In this document: piece by piece, positions 53,591 through 61,994 of the stretch | Position numbering within the stretch: position 1 is the stretch's first letter | Layout of the letters: each line of letters opens with the position of its first letter | Assembly: GCA_902826795.1 (NCBI GenBank) | Contig: CADEGD010000003.1 | Location: 112,850 to 176,849, forward strand | Direction: 5' to 3' | Length of the DNA stretch: 64,000 nt | From: an uncultured Acidobacteriota bacterium | GTDB lineage: Bacteria; Acidobacteriota; Blastocatellia; Pyrinomonadales; Pyrinomonadaceae | Notes under the pieces: generated by a model | Told to the model about the DNA's origin: nothing | Seen by the model: the letters and a program-made list of their open reading frames with translations, nothing else | Database searches by the model: none | Position numbers and translations under genes: made by a program

Positions 53591-54217
53591 ATGCGGGTGG
53601 TGAGATCTTTCATTTTCAGTACCAAAGTCTTCGCGGTCACGACTTTGATCTTTCTCAGTTTTTCGTCTTTGTCGGCGCAACCGGAACGCTCTATCTATGG
53701 GCTGCCGGCGGGCACGCGCATTAAGGTTCGAATGGATACGGAGATCAACTCGAAGGTGAGTCGTGTTAACGATACGTTCATCGTTAGGGTGGTCGAACCG
53801 GTAATGAACCGCGGCGTGGAGATGATCCCGAAAGGTGCGATCATCGATGGCCGGATCTTGAAGGGCAGCTCAGCGGCCTACGGTGGTTACGACGGCGTGT
53901 TGGAGGTGGATTTCGTGACCCTCCGATTGAACCGAAACGACGCGATCGTTATCGACGCCGGGCCTGCGAAAAGAATCGCGGCCCCGTCTCGCACCTTGTT
54001 TAAGGTTGCGACGATCAGCGGTCTGACTGCCGCGGGAGCATTGGTTGGCTCCGCAATGAACAGCCGCAGCGGAACTGTGGTCGGGGCAGCGATCGGCGGC
54101 GGCTCAGGAAGTTTAATAGCGTTTGGCCGAAAAGGTTCCGACGTAAAGATAAAGACGAATCAGGAGTTTGAGATCGTATTGAAAAAGGAAGCTGTGCTTC
54201 CTCCAAAAGAATTCTAA
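53591..54217 (+). CDS. Exported protein with glycine-zipper-like segment
   Basis: 208 residues from ATG 53591; GTG codons at 53597 and 53600 fit the GGAGG spacing better and may be the true start. The signal peptide ends SSLSAQ. The mature part has a beta-rich domain (GTRIKVRMDTEINSKVSRVNDTFIVRVVEP..GAIIDGRILKGS) resembling TrbI/VirB10-like or outer-membrane-associated folds. A Gly-rich segment follows (TAAGALVGSAMNSRSGTVVGAAIGGGSGS). Function unknown. A sigma54-like promoter precedes it and an intrinsic terminator follows. Confidence 0.75.
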   Translation: MRVVRSFIFSTKVFAVTTLIFLSFSSLSAQPERSIYGLPAGTRIKVRMDTEINSKVSRVNDTFIVRVVEPVMNRGVEMIPKGAIIDGRILKGSSAAYGGYDGVLEVDFVTLRLNRNDAIVIDAGPAKRIAAPSRTLFKVATISGLTAAGALVGSAMNSRSGTVVGAAIGGGSGSLIAFGRKGSDVKIKTNQEFEIVLKKEAVLPPKEF

Positions 54218-54253
54218 AAGTTTGGTCGCGGGGAACCTCGGCCATATCGAGAA

Positions 54254-54294
54254 AGTCCGGTGTGAAGGGGAGAGCGCGCCGGGCTTTTTCTTTT
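54254..54294 (+). terminator. Intrinsic terminator after the gene at 53591
   Basis: AGTCCGGTGTG (54254-54264) pairs with CGCGCCGGGCT (54275-54285), with a few G-U pairs, followed by TTTTTCTTTT. Confidence 0.8.
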
Positions 54295-54320
54295 AAATCC
54301 AGCCATCCGCAATAACAACT

Positions 54321-54500
54321 TTATAGCTTAAGGCGTTCATACTGGGCAAAAAGAGTAATTATTTCCCTTTGCAGCCTTTCCTTCTCGGCAGGGTTTGAGA
54401 GGCGGTCGCGGCGTTTTACGAGATCTTCTATCTGAGAGGCTATCTCTTCCTGTCGACTCGCCGGTTTCTGCTTTTTCGGGACGTTGTATTTTTTGTCCAT
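54321..54500 (-). CDS. Small charged protein of unknown function
   Basis: 59 residues, start ATG at 54500: MDKKYNVPKKQKPASRQEEI and on to LQREIITLFAQYERLKL. It is highly charged and has a heptad-like pattern in its second half, so a short coiled coil is likely. A longer in-frame start at 54569 crosses a palindrome (54541-54555). No family is recognised. Confidence 0.5.
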   Translation of the reverse strand: MDKKYNVPKKQKPASRQEEIASQIEDLVKRRDRLSNPAEKERLQREIITLFAQYERLKL

Positions 54501-54602
54501 TCCTGTGCGAACAGTTTCCTGAGAATGTTTTTTCCAGTGTGTTCCGCCGCGGAACCCTAAGGCAACCAACGAAACGCACTGATCTATTCCACCATCGTTT
54601 AT

Positions 54603-55022
54603 CTAGCCATTCTCGATCACGGAAAGAATGTTTCCCGATGGATCTTTAAGCCAGGCGATGTTCGGACCGCTTCCTTTGTCCGCCCCGCGAAAGATTCCTT
54701 TGTCGTCGGTTGCGATATCGCCCCCGTATGACTCGAATGCAATGCACCGGGATGTAAGTTCGTCAACCGCCGCGTCGATATCGGTGACGGCGATGTTAAG
54801 GACGGTAAAGGTCGCCGGTATATGGTCTTCTTTCGGATACAGATAAATGGTTTGATCGCCAAGTTTTAGGCTTAGGCCGCCTTCCTTTTCATCGTTCACG
54901 TCGATGCCGAGTTTATCCCTATAAAACTTCTTCGCCGCACCTACATCGTTCACCGAAAAACTGCTAAACGATTCGTCGAATTTGAATACACTCTTGTTTT
55001 TTTGCTGCGTAGCTTGTGCCAT
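54603..55022 (-). CDS. VOC-family (glyoxalase/bleomycin-resistance-like) protein
   Basis: 139 residues from the ATG at 55022, which has a near-perfect AAGGAGGT ribosome site. One vicinal-oxygen-chelate domain: SFSVNDVGAAKKFYRDKLGID, then TVLNIAVTDIDAAVDELTSRC and IAWLKDPSGNILSVIE. Cytosolic, function unknown. A possible GG-N10-GC promoter motif lies upstream on the minus strand (55083-55069). Confidence 0.87.
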   Translation of the reverse strand: MAQATQQKNKSVFKFDESFSSFSVNDVGAAKKFYRDKLGIDVNDEKEGGLSLKLGDQTIYLYPKEDHIPATFTVLNIAVTDIDAAVDELTSRCIAFESYGGDIATDDKGIFRGADKGSGPNIAWLKDPSGNILSVIENG

Positions 55023-55140
55023 TATTACCTCCTTATGTCCGGAAATGTTGCGGGCAGAAGATTGAGAGGCAATAGTCATTCCATCTGCCTATGGGGACGC
55101 CTCAGACGGAATAGCGATCAGGACGCTTGCGACACTTCGG

Positions 55141-55908
55141 CTACGGGCGGCGGATCGGGTAGCGGGGAGTTCGATACCCTGGGTCGGACGGCTGGCGAGC
55201 GGGAGGAGCCTCTTCCTTTGTATCGGCTCGGGTGCCGGGAGCATTCGGCGTACTGCGATTGGCGCCGTTAGCCGCGGCGTTGGCTGCATTCGCCTCGGCC
55301 CGGCGACGTTCGCGGTCGAGCCGCTGTTCATCCATTCTTTGTTGCCGTTCGATCGATTCGGCTCGCGCACGTTCGATCGCCGCTTCCCGCTGTTCCATCA
55401 TCGAAACCGATTGCTCCAGACGAGGGAGATTTCGCTGCATGAAGGTAATGATCTCAGCGACATTTTGATCGGCCGAATAAAGCGATACGAACTCGCGAGC
55501 GGCAACGAGCGCGGCCCGGCGACTGGTGAGATCGTTTGCGTTGTATCCTGCGGCAAACTCCGTGTAGAGACGCTGTTGTCGATTGGCGTTTACGCGGGCC
55601 TCGCGTTCGACAGGGTCGACGGCTTTACGGATCGCCGCCAGCAAGTCTTCGCTGGCGTTACGCATGCCAAGCTGCCATTCCTCTTCGGGCGTCAGCACAA
55701 AGTCGACGCCGCGAACCTTTATCGCCGCTATTAATTCCGCGTTTGTTTTTTCGATCAGGTCCTGCGTGCCTTCCCTCGCAGTTTCGAGCGCGACAAATAC
55801 GTCGCTCTTGCTTAACGGTTTTATTATGTCAGCCGGCGATTGAGCGAGGGCAATTCCCGCCGCGAGCAGAAATACTAGAAAAAGTTGTAGATGGGCTCGA
55901 TACAACAT
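55141..55908 (-). CDS. Secreted helical protein of unknown function
   Basis: 255 residues with a signal peptide ending GIALAQ. Residues 30-100 are helical and contain SKSDVFVALETAREGTQDLI and LTPEEEWQLGMRNASEDLL. The middle is coiled-coil rich (EQREAAIERARAESIERQQR), followed by an Ala/Asn-rich and a Pro-rich tail ending PRYPIRRP. No family recognised; probably periplasmic or envelope-associated. Confidence 0.7.
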   Translation of the reverse strand: MLYRAHLQLFLVFLLAAGIALAQSPADIIKPLSKSDVFVALETAREGTQDLIEKTNAELIAAIKVRGVDFVLTPEEEWQLGMRNASEDLLAAIRKAVDPVEREARVNANRQQRLYTEFAAGYNANDLTSRRAALVAAREFVSLYSADQNVAEIITFMQRNLPRLEQSVSMMEQREAAIERARAESIERQQRMDEQRLDRERRRAEANAANAAANGANRSTPNAPGTRADTKEEAPPARQPSDPGYRTPRYPIRRP

Positions 55909-56128
55909 CTTTCAGGCCTATAAGGAAGAGTTAACTAAACTTTATCATGAATATATGGTTTTGAAACCGCTATTTCTCACCCGCGCGAGCCGGATATCAA
56001 CAATGAAGGCTTAAAGCGGAATTACAAGCCGAACTTTCCTATTGTTTTCTATCTGCAGTTATGTTAAACAGTATCTCAAGTAGTACCCAATACTTACCAC
56101 TGCAATTCAAAGAAAGGAAGAAACTTAG

Positions 56129-56497
56129 GTGATTCACGATCTCGAAGTTGGGACGGCTGCGGCCGTTGTGTCCGAGGATGTGTACTTCTCCCCGATCGCG
56201 ACGCTCGAAGTGCCGCACAAAGCAGTCGTCTATGCCGGCGACTATCTAAACAAACTCTCAGGCGAATCGGTCGAGCGCGAATGCCGTCAGAGGATGGCGG
56301 AAGGTGCGACGGAACTGATCGTCGATTTTTCGCGGACCGAGATTGTCAACTCCATCGGCGTGTCGATCCTGCTAGGCGTGATCGATGCAGCTAAGTCGAA
56401 CGGAGCGACCGTCGCCTTTGCGGACGTCAACGAAGGCACTGCCGAACTCTTTGAAATGCTCGGTGTGACCAACCACGTTCGGCTGATCAACAACTAA
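56129..56497 (+). CDS. STAS-domain protein (anti-sigma factor antagonist-like)
   Basis: 122 residues from GTG 56129 with GGAAG upstream. The STAS fold is visible as ATELIVDFSRTEIVNSIGVSILLGVIDAAKSNGATVAFADVNEGTAELFEMLGV; Ser75 in VNSIG is where antagonists are phosphorylated. It overlaps the next gene start by one base (TAATG), which points to a joint role with the HD-GYP protein. Confidence 0.87.
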   Translation: MIHDLEVGTAAAVVSEDVYFSPIATLEVPHKAVVYAGDYLNKLSGESVERECRQRMAEGATELIVDFSRTEIVNSIGVSILLGVIDAAKSNGATVAFADVNEGTAELFEMLGVTNHVRLINN

Positions 56498-57789
56498 TGA
56501 ACGATTTGCTTAATAAGACCGCCGAATCCCCGAAAACAAATGGCGGGAGCAAGATCGTCCACGCGTTCGGCGCTCTTGCCGATCTCGGGGCAGAGGTTGC
56601 GAATCGAAGCAACTTCCGAGATACGATCCGAACGTCGCTGCATCTGCTGCTAGGGTCGCTTGGAATAATGCGCGGTGGCGTCGCACGCTATTCGCGATTC
56701 GAGGGCGAACTTTCGCTTGCTGCGGTGCGAGGCCTTGGTGACGAATTCCCGCTCGCGATCTCGTTGACCCGCGAAGATGAACGAGCGTTCCTCGAATGCG
56801 GTACGCGGGCACTTGAAGTAGCAGATGCGCGCGATCTGACGCTTCTCTCGCTTAGCGGCTGGATTCTGGAAGCAAAGGATATCGAGCTGATCGTGCCGCT
56901 CGTCGTTCATGACGAACTTCTCGGGATGCTCTTCATCGGCGAAAAGGCGTCGGGCGAGCGATACACGACTCATGATAAAGACGTGATCTGCGCCATGGGC
57001 CGGCACATCGGAGTTGCCATTTCACAGCGAAACCTGCTGACGGAATTAGAGCGAAAGGCGGACGAAACTCGCAAGCTTTACGACGAGATGCGGACGACCT
57101 ATAACGATACCGTCCGGGCATTTGCCGCAGCGATCGATTCCAAGGATAAATACACCGAAGGGCACTCAACCCGCGTCGGAAAGTATACCGAGATCATCGC
57201 CCGAGAACTCGCCTGGGCTGAAGACGAGATCGAAGGGGCGTCGGTCGCCGGTTATTTGCATGACGTTGGCAAACTTACCGTCGAACGAAAGATAATCAAC
57301 GCTCCATACAAGATCGACGCAAAAGAATCCAAGGAGCTTAACCGACACCCGGCTGTCGGTTACGAGATCCTAATGCCGATCCACCACCCCTATGCCGATG
57401 TGCCTCTCGCTGCGAAGTATCACCATGAGCGGCTCGACGGCCGCGGCTATCCAGATGGCCTTTACGACCGCGAGATCCCGTACATCGCAAAGATCGTTAA
57501 CCTCGCCGATTCGTTCGACGCGATGACGACCGACCGGCCTTACAAGCGAAGGAGGTCTGCTCCGGACGTCGTCGAGGACCTTCGGCGTAACTCGGGCCTT
57601 CAGTTCGCTCCTGAGATAACGTCCGCACTTCTTCGCGGCCTGCTCCGTGAAACTAGCGGCGATTCTAAAAACAGACGATTCCGCAAGCTGCTCGGCCGTG
57701 ACTATATGGAAACCGAAAACCTCACGCCGCTGCTGCGCAAAACCCTCGATGAGATCGGCACTACACAGGCGATAACTCTTTCTGTTTAG
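56497..57789 (+). CDS. GAF and HD-GYP domain protein (c-di-GMP phosphodiesterase-like)
   Basis: 430 residues. A GAF-like sensor covers about residues 25-180 (GMLFIGEKASGERYTTHDKDVICAMGRHIGVAISQRN), then a coiled linker. The HD-GYP catalytic domain follows: GHSTRVGKYTEIIA, GYLHDVGKLTVERKII, RHPAVGYEIL, HHERLDGRGYPDGL and LADSFDAMTTDRPY. The residues for the binuclear metal site are intact. It should hydrolyse cyclic di-GMP or a related dinucleotide. No membrane segment is present. Confidence 0.92.
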   Translation: MNDLLNKTAESPKTNGGSKIVHAFGALADLGAEVANRSNFRDTIRTSLHLLLGSLGIMRGGVARYSRFEGELSLAAVRGLGDEFPLAISLTREDERAFLECGTRALEVADARDLTLLSLSGWILEAKDIELIVPLVVHDELLGMLFIGEKASGERYTTHDKDVICAMGRHIGVAISQRNLLTELERKADETRKLYDEMRTTYNDTVRAFAAAIDSKDKYTEGHSTRVGKYTEIIARELAWAEDEIEGASVAGYLHDVGKLTVERKIINAPYKIDAKESKELNRHPAVGYEILMPIHHPYADVPLAAKYHHERLDGRGYPDGLYDREIPYIAKIVNLADSFDAMTTDRPYKRRRSAPDVVEDLRRNSGLQFAPEITSALLRGLLRETSGDSKNRRFRKLLGRDYMETENLTPLLRKTLDEIGTTQAITLSV

Positions 57790-58298
57790 GTATTGGCGGC
57801 CGGTCGCTGGTCGTCATCTTCCTTTTCATCGTTTGATACAGGCGTATCTTCGGAGCCAAGGAACTTAACCTCGAACATATTCACAAAGCGAAGAACGACA
57901 AAGACGATAGCAGTCGAGCCAGCGGCGAGAAAGTAGCGTTCGAGGCCGACCAGTATGCCGATGGCGGCGGTGGTGACGATTCCCGCGGCAGTCGTCAAAC
58001 CGTGAACATCGCTGTGACCCTTCTTAAAAAAGATCATTCCGGCACCGAGAAAGCTGATGCCGGTCACGATCGCGCCGACGAGATTCGCCGCGTCGAAACG
58101 AACATGGTCACCATATGCCCGAAACGAAACCGCCATGAACTCACCAACGACGGTAAACAACACAGCTGCCACACCAACCAGAATGTGCGTTCGCAACCCC
58201 GCGGCCTTACCTGACGATTCGCGTTCCCACCCTAGCAGACCCGCTAGCAAACAGGCGATCAGTACGCGAAGGAGTATCGAAAGATCGTCTTGAAACAT
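57786..58298 (-). CDS. MgtC/SapB-family membrane protein
   Basis: 170 residues with about five hydrophobic segments: LLAGLLGWERESSGKAAGLRTHILVGVAAVLF and GAIVTGISFLGAGMIF are typical. Relatives help survival at low magnesium or inhibit ATP synthase. A charged tail (EKEDDDQRP) ends it. The stop overlaps the convergent HD-GYP gene end by four bases. Confidence 0.9.
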   Translation of the reverse strand: MFQDDLSILLRVLIACLLAGLLGWERESSGKAAGLRTHILVGVAAVLFTVVGEFMAVSFRAYGDHVRFDAANLVGAIVTGISFLGAGMIFFKKGHSDVHGLTTAAGIVTTAAIGILVGLERYFLAAGSTAIVFVVLRFVNMFEVKFLGSEDTPVSNDEKEDDDQRPAANT

Positions 58299-58300
58299 AA

Positions 58301-59194
58301 TTAATTCTCGTCAGTGTCTTCCAGTAACTGAACAAATTTTTTCGCCGCGAGCGACAACGTTCGATCGGAGCGGTAGATCACGCCGACAGGCCGCACCCAT
58401 TCTTTTTCAGCCAGCTTTACAAGCGATAAACGGCCGGTCCGCTCCTCGTCAAGCACGGCGGCCAGAGGGAGAATCGCAACTCCGAAACCGACTTCGACGG
58501 CGCGTTTGATCGTTTCGATATTATCGAACTCCGCCGTCTTTTTTACTTCGGCCCCGGCGGCTTTCAATATTTTGTCGGTAGCCTTTCGAGTCGGCGTATC
58601 TCGCTCGAACTGTACAAAACTGAGGCCGTTGAGGTCCTTAGTTTTGATCTGAGCGCGTCTCGCAAGCTTGTGATCCGGCGGGCAGGTGAGCACCATGCGG
58701 TCACTAGGCATCGGCACGATCGTAAGGCCTCGTCGGGCCTCGGGAAAAGCGAGAATGCCCAACTCAACAGCGCCCGACATCACATCGCGCACCACCTTCG
58801 TTGTTCGAGAATATTCGAGATCGATGCGAGCCGACGGAAACTTCGACATGAATTCGCCGACTTTCTGGGGCATCTCATGGAGCCCGACGCTGTAGGTACA
58901 CGCGACTTTCACCGTGCCGCCGATCTTGCCAACAAGGCCGCGAAGCGATTCCTGAAGCGAGGCGTATGCATCGAGCACCTTTTTCGATTCTCTAAAGAAC
59001 ACCTCACCAGCCGGCGTCAGCTTAACCTCACGCCGCCCCCGTACGCGCTCCAGCAGCTTTCGTTTGAACTTGTCCTCAAGCGACCGTATTTGCTGGCTAA
59101 CCGCCGATTGAGTGATAAAATTTCGCTCCGCGGCAAGCGAAAAACTCTGAAGGTCGACCAGGTCACAAAAGATCTTAAGCGTTTCTATATGCAT
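58301..59194 (-). CDS. LysR-family transcriptional regulator (CysB/CbbR-like)
   Basis: 297 residues: helix-turn-helix part ETLKIFCDLVDLQSFSLAAERNFITQSAVSQQIRSLE and the usual effector-binding domain. It is transcribed away from sdhC; a 7-base dyad (59227-59247) lies between them. Control of the succinate dehydrogenase operon is therefore likely but unproven. It lies two bases from the MgtC gene, probably in one transcript. Confidence 0.9.
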   Translation of the reverse strand: MHIETLKIFCDLVDLQSFSLAAERNFITQSAVSQQIRSLEDKFKRKLLERVRGRREVKLTPAGEVFFRESKKVLDAYASLQESLRGLVGKIGGTVKVACTYSVGLHEMPQKVGEFMSKFPSARIDLEYSRTTKVVRDVMSGAVELGILAFPEARRGLTIVPMPSDRMVLTCPPDHKLARRAQIKTKDLNGLSFVQFERDTPTRKATDKILKAAGAEVKKTAEFDNIETIKRAVEVGFGVAILPLAAVLDEERTGRLSLVKLAEKEWVRPVGVIYRSDRTLSLAAKKFVQLLEDTDEN

Positions 59195-59226
59195 TGATTT
59201 CTAATATATTCCTGCAAAAGAATTCA

Positions 59227-59303
59227 TTTCTACTAATAATAGAAATCCGCTAACATAAAATCAAATGTGAGGAATTGCCGAAATTTTGCCTTGGTCTTAA
59301 AAT
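59227..59303 (+). promoter_or_regulatory. Dyad and sigma70-type promoter upstream of sdhC
   Basis: ATTTCTA (59227-59233) and TAGAAAT (59241-59247) form a dyad with 7 bases between. Downstream lie TTGCCG (59275-59280), a 17-base spacer and TAAAAT (59298-59303) as -35 and -10. The dyad is about 28 bases upstream of -35, fitting an activator site. Confidence 0.5.
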
Positions 59304-59350
59304 CAAAGGGTTCAATCAATTAACGGCTAGCTCCGATCAAAGCTCAGAAG

Positions 59351-60079
59351 ATGGCTATCAAATTTAGCAGGACGTTCCTGCTGCGAAAGCTTCACCAGAT
59401 TACCGGCATCGTTCCTCTCGGAGCCTTTTTCTTCGTGCATATGTTCACGAACTCAAAGGCGATGAACGGTGAAGCGGCGTTTGAAAAGGCGGTTCAGGAG
59501 ATTCACGACATCCCGTTCCTGCTGATCATCGAGATCTTCGGCATCTTTCTGCCGCTGCTGTTTCATTCGATCTACGGTGTGATCATTGCCTCCGAGGGCC
59601 GCTCTAACGCGCTCGGATATTCTTACGCTCGAAACTGGTTCTACTTTTTCCAAAGAGCGACAGGCATCTTCCTCTTCGCGTTCATCCTGTTCCACATCTT
59701 GAATCTTCGCTTCGGCCTGATTCCGGGACTGAACACGACCGCGGTCGCGGGTAACGCCGATCTTTCGTTCAACATCATCGCCTCTGAGTTCCAGATTCCC
59801 TGGGTGATGGTTTTATACATGCTTGGCATCGCGGCGACGGCCTGGCATCTGGCGTACGGATTTTTCCTGTTCGCAGTCGATTGGGGAATCGTGATCGGCG
59901 AAAACGCGCAGAGATATACACTGTATGCGTGCATCGCACTTGCGATCGGATTGTTTGGTTTAGGTGCGAACGCGGCAGTCTCGTTCGTTCGCCCTTGTGG
60001 ACTGTTCCCGCAAGCATTGTGCGAGCACAAGTCTGAAGCGATCAAGAGCACGAAGCCGAACGAGTCGAGACGTTTTTAA
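59351..60079 (+). CDS. sdhC: Succinate dehydrogenase cytochrome b subunit
   Basis: 242 residues, five transmembrane segments, with His in KLHQITG, FVHMFTNS, FHSIYG, FHILNLR and AWHLAYGFF that could bind two hemes. This is the single-subunit membrane anchor of the B-type complex (as in Bacillus and epsilonproteobacteria). It anchors SdhAB and passes electrons to quinone. It precedes sdhA by one base. Confidence 0.92.
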   Translation: MAIKFSRTFLLRKLHQITGIVPLGAFFFVHMFTNSKAMNGEAAFEKAVQEIHDIPFLLIIEIFGIFLPLLFHSIYGVIIASEGRSNALGYSYARNWFYFFQRATGIFLFAFILFHILNLRFGLIPGLNTTAVAGNADLSFNIIASEFQIPWVMVLYMLGIAATAWHLAYGFFLFAVDWGIVIGENAQRYTLYACIALAIGLFGLGANAAVSFVRPCGLFPQALCEHKSEAIKSTKPNESRRF

Positions 60080-60080
60080 T

Positions 60081-61868
60081 ATGGCATCTGGATTGAAAAT
60101 TGCGATCGTTGGCGGCGGGCTTGCGGGCCTTGCGGCGGCAATGAAGATCGCGGAAGCGGGGCACGACGTAGATCTGATCTCTGTCGTGCCGGTTAAGCGT
60201 TCGCACTCGGTGTGTGCTCAGGGCGGTATCAATGGTGCGGTGAACACGAAGGGCGAGGGCGATTCGCCGGCTAAGCATCTTGACGATACCGTTTACGGTG
60301 GCGACTTTCTCGCGAATCAACCGCCGGTGAAGCGGATGTGCGACATGGCGCCGGAGATCATATATCTCTTCGACCGCATGGGCGTGCCGTTCTCGCGGAC
60401 GAAGGAAGGCCTTCTCGATTTCAGGCGGTTTGGCGGAACGCTGCACCATCGCACGGCATTCGCTGGAGCTTCTACCGGACAACAGCTTCTTTACGCGCTC
60501 GATGAGCAGGTCCGCAAATGGGAGACGCAGGGCAAGGTCACTAAGTACGAAGGCTGGGAAATGCTCTCGTTGACGTTGGACGACCATCAGGTCTGTCGTG
60601 GACTTGTCGCGATGAACCTGCAGACGCTTCAGTTGAAAGCGTTCGCGGCGGATGCGGTGATCATGGCGACGGGCGGGCCGGGGCTGATCTTCGGCAAGTC
60701 GACCAACTCGATGACGTGCACGGGCAGTGCAGTTGGGGCTTGCTACGTGCAAGGAGCGAGATACGCGAACGGCGAGTTCATTCAGGTTCATCCAACCTCG
60801 ATTCCAGGTGAAGACAAACTTCGGCTGATGTCCGAATCGGCCCGCGGCGAAGGCGGGCGTGTTTGGGTTCCCCGACAGGACGGCGACACGCGCGATCCGC
60901 GCAACATTCCTGACGCTGAGCGATGGTATTTCCTCGAAGAGAAATATCCCGCGTACGGCAACCTTGTTCCGCGCGACATCGCGACGAGGGAGATCTTTCA
61001 AGTCTGTCTCGAAGGCCATGGCGTTGCCGGCGAGAATCAGGTCTACCTTGACCTCACTCACATCGACCCCGAAACGCTGACGCGCAAACTCGGGGCGATC
61101 CTTGAGATCTACGAGATGTTCGTCGGCGACGATCCGCGCTACGTACCGATGCGGATCTTCCCGGGCGTTCATTATTCGATGGGCGGTCTTTGGGTGGACT
61201 TCGAACAGCGGACAAACATTCCTGGACTCTTCGCTGCCGGCGAGTGCGATTATTCGATCCACGGTGCGAACCGGCTTGGTGCAAACTCGCTGCTATCATG
61301 CGTTTACGGCGGCTTCGTCGCGGCTCCGTCGGCTATTGACTATGCGAAGAACGTTGAACGCGGAAACACCGAAACGAATGGGATTCACGACGCCGAGGTA
61401 AAGCGTCAGCAGGAGATCAACGATTCTATCGTCAGCAACGAAGGCAGTGAGAATCAGTATAAGCTGCACGACGAGATGGCGAAGTGGATGACCGATAACG
61501 TAACCGTCGTTCGCTACAACGACCGCCTCAAGGCGACCGACGAGAAATTGCTTGAGATTCAAGAGAGATACAGCAAGATCTCGATCAACGATTCGAATCT
61601 ATGGGCGACACAGGCCGTTCCTCACGCGCGCCAGCTTTGGAATATGATCCAACTCGCCCGCGTGATCACGCTCGGAGCCCTGAATCGCAACGAATCTCGC
61701 GGAGCACATTACAAACCAGACTTTCCCGATCGCGATGACGAAAATTTCATGAAGACTACGATCGCCGAATACTCGGACGAAGCCCCGGTGCTAAGCTATG
61801 AAGCAATCGACGTCTCACTCGTCGAACCTCGAAAACGCGATTATTCGACGAAGAAGGCGAAAGCCTGA
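60081..61868 (+). CDS. sdhA: Succinate dehydrogenase flavoprotein subunit
   Basis: 595 residues from ATG 60081; a longer frame into sdhC is rejected. FAD motif AIVGGGLAGLAAAMKIAEAG; the flavin-linking His region RSHSVCAQGGINGAVNTKG; active-site stretches HPTSIPG and MSESARGEGGRVW; and MGGLWVDFEQRTNIPGLFAAGECDYSIHGANRLGANSLL. It oxidises succinate to fumarate in the citric acid cycle. The genes sdhC, sdhA and sdhB share the strand, but an unrelated gene separates A and B. Confidence 0.96.
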   Translation: MASGLKIAIVGGGLAGLAAAMKIAEAGHDVDLISVVPVKRSHSVCAQGGINGAVNTKGEGDSPAKHLDDTVYGGDFLANQPPVKRMCDMAPEIIYLFDRMGVPFSRTKEGLLDFRRFGGTLHHRTAFAGASTGQQLLYALDEQVRKWETQGKVTKYEGWEMLSLTLDDHQVCRGLVAMNLQTLQLKAFAADAVIMATGGPGLIFGKSTNSMTCTGSAVGACYVQGARYANGEFIQVHPTSIPGEDKLRLMSESARGEGGRVWVPRQDGDTRDPRNIPDAERWYFLEEKYPAYGNLVPRDIATREIFQVCLEGHGVAGENQVYLDLTHIDPETLTRKLGAILEIYEMFVGDDPRYVPMRIFPGVHYSMGGLWVDFEQRTNIPGLFAAGECDYSIHGANRLGANSLLSCVYGGFVAAPSAIDYAKNVERGNTETNGIHDAEVKRQQEINDSIVSNEGSENQYKLHDEMAKWMTDNVTVVRYNDRLKATDEKLLEIQERYSKISINDSNLWATQAVPHARQLWNMIQLARVITLGALNRNESRGAHYKPDFPDRDDENFMKTTIAEYSDEAPVLSYEAIDVSLVEPRKRDYSTKKAKA

Positions 61869-61994
61869 TACAGACCTTTTTCACAACGCAAGTAGCGAAG
61901 AACCCTCACGTTCTTCTTTTTGATAGAGGCCAGTTGATCGGGGAGGAAACAGAATGCCGGATATTTTTTTTGATCCGAAGATCGTCAACCCGCT

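Noticed and set aside
60042..61262. A 406-codon minus-strand frame across sdhA
   Set aside because: It is fully antisense to sdhA and contains no recognisable domain; long antisense frames arise from codon bias at this GC level.
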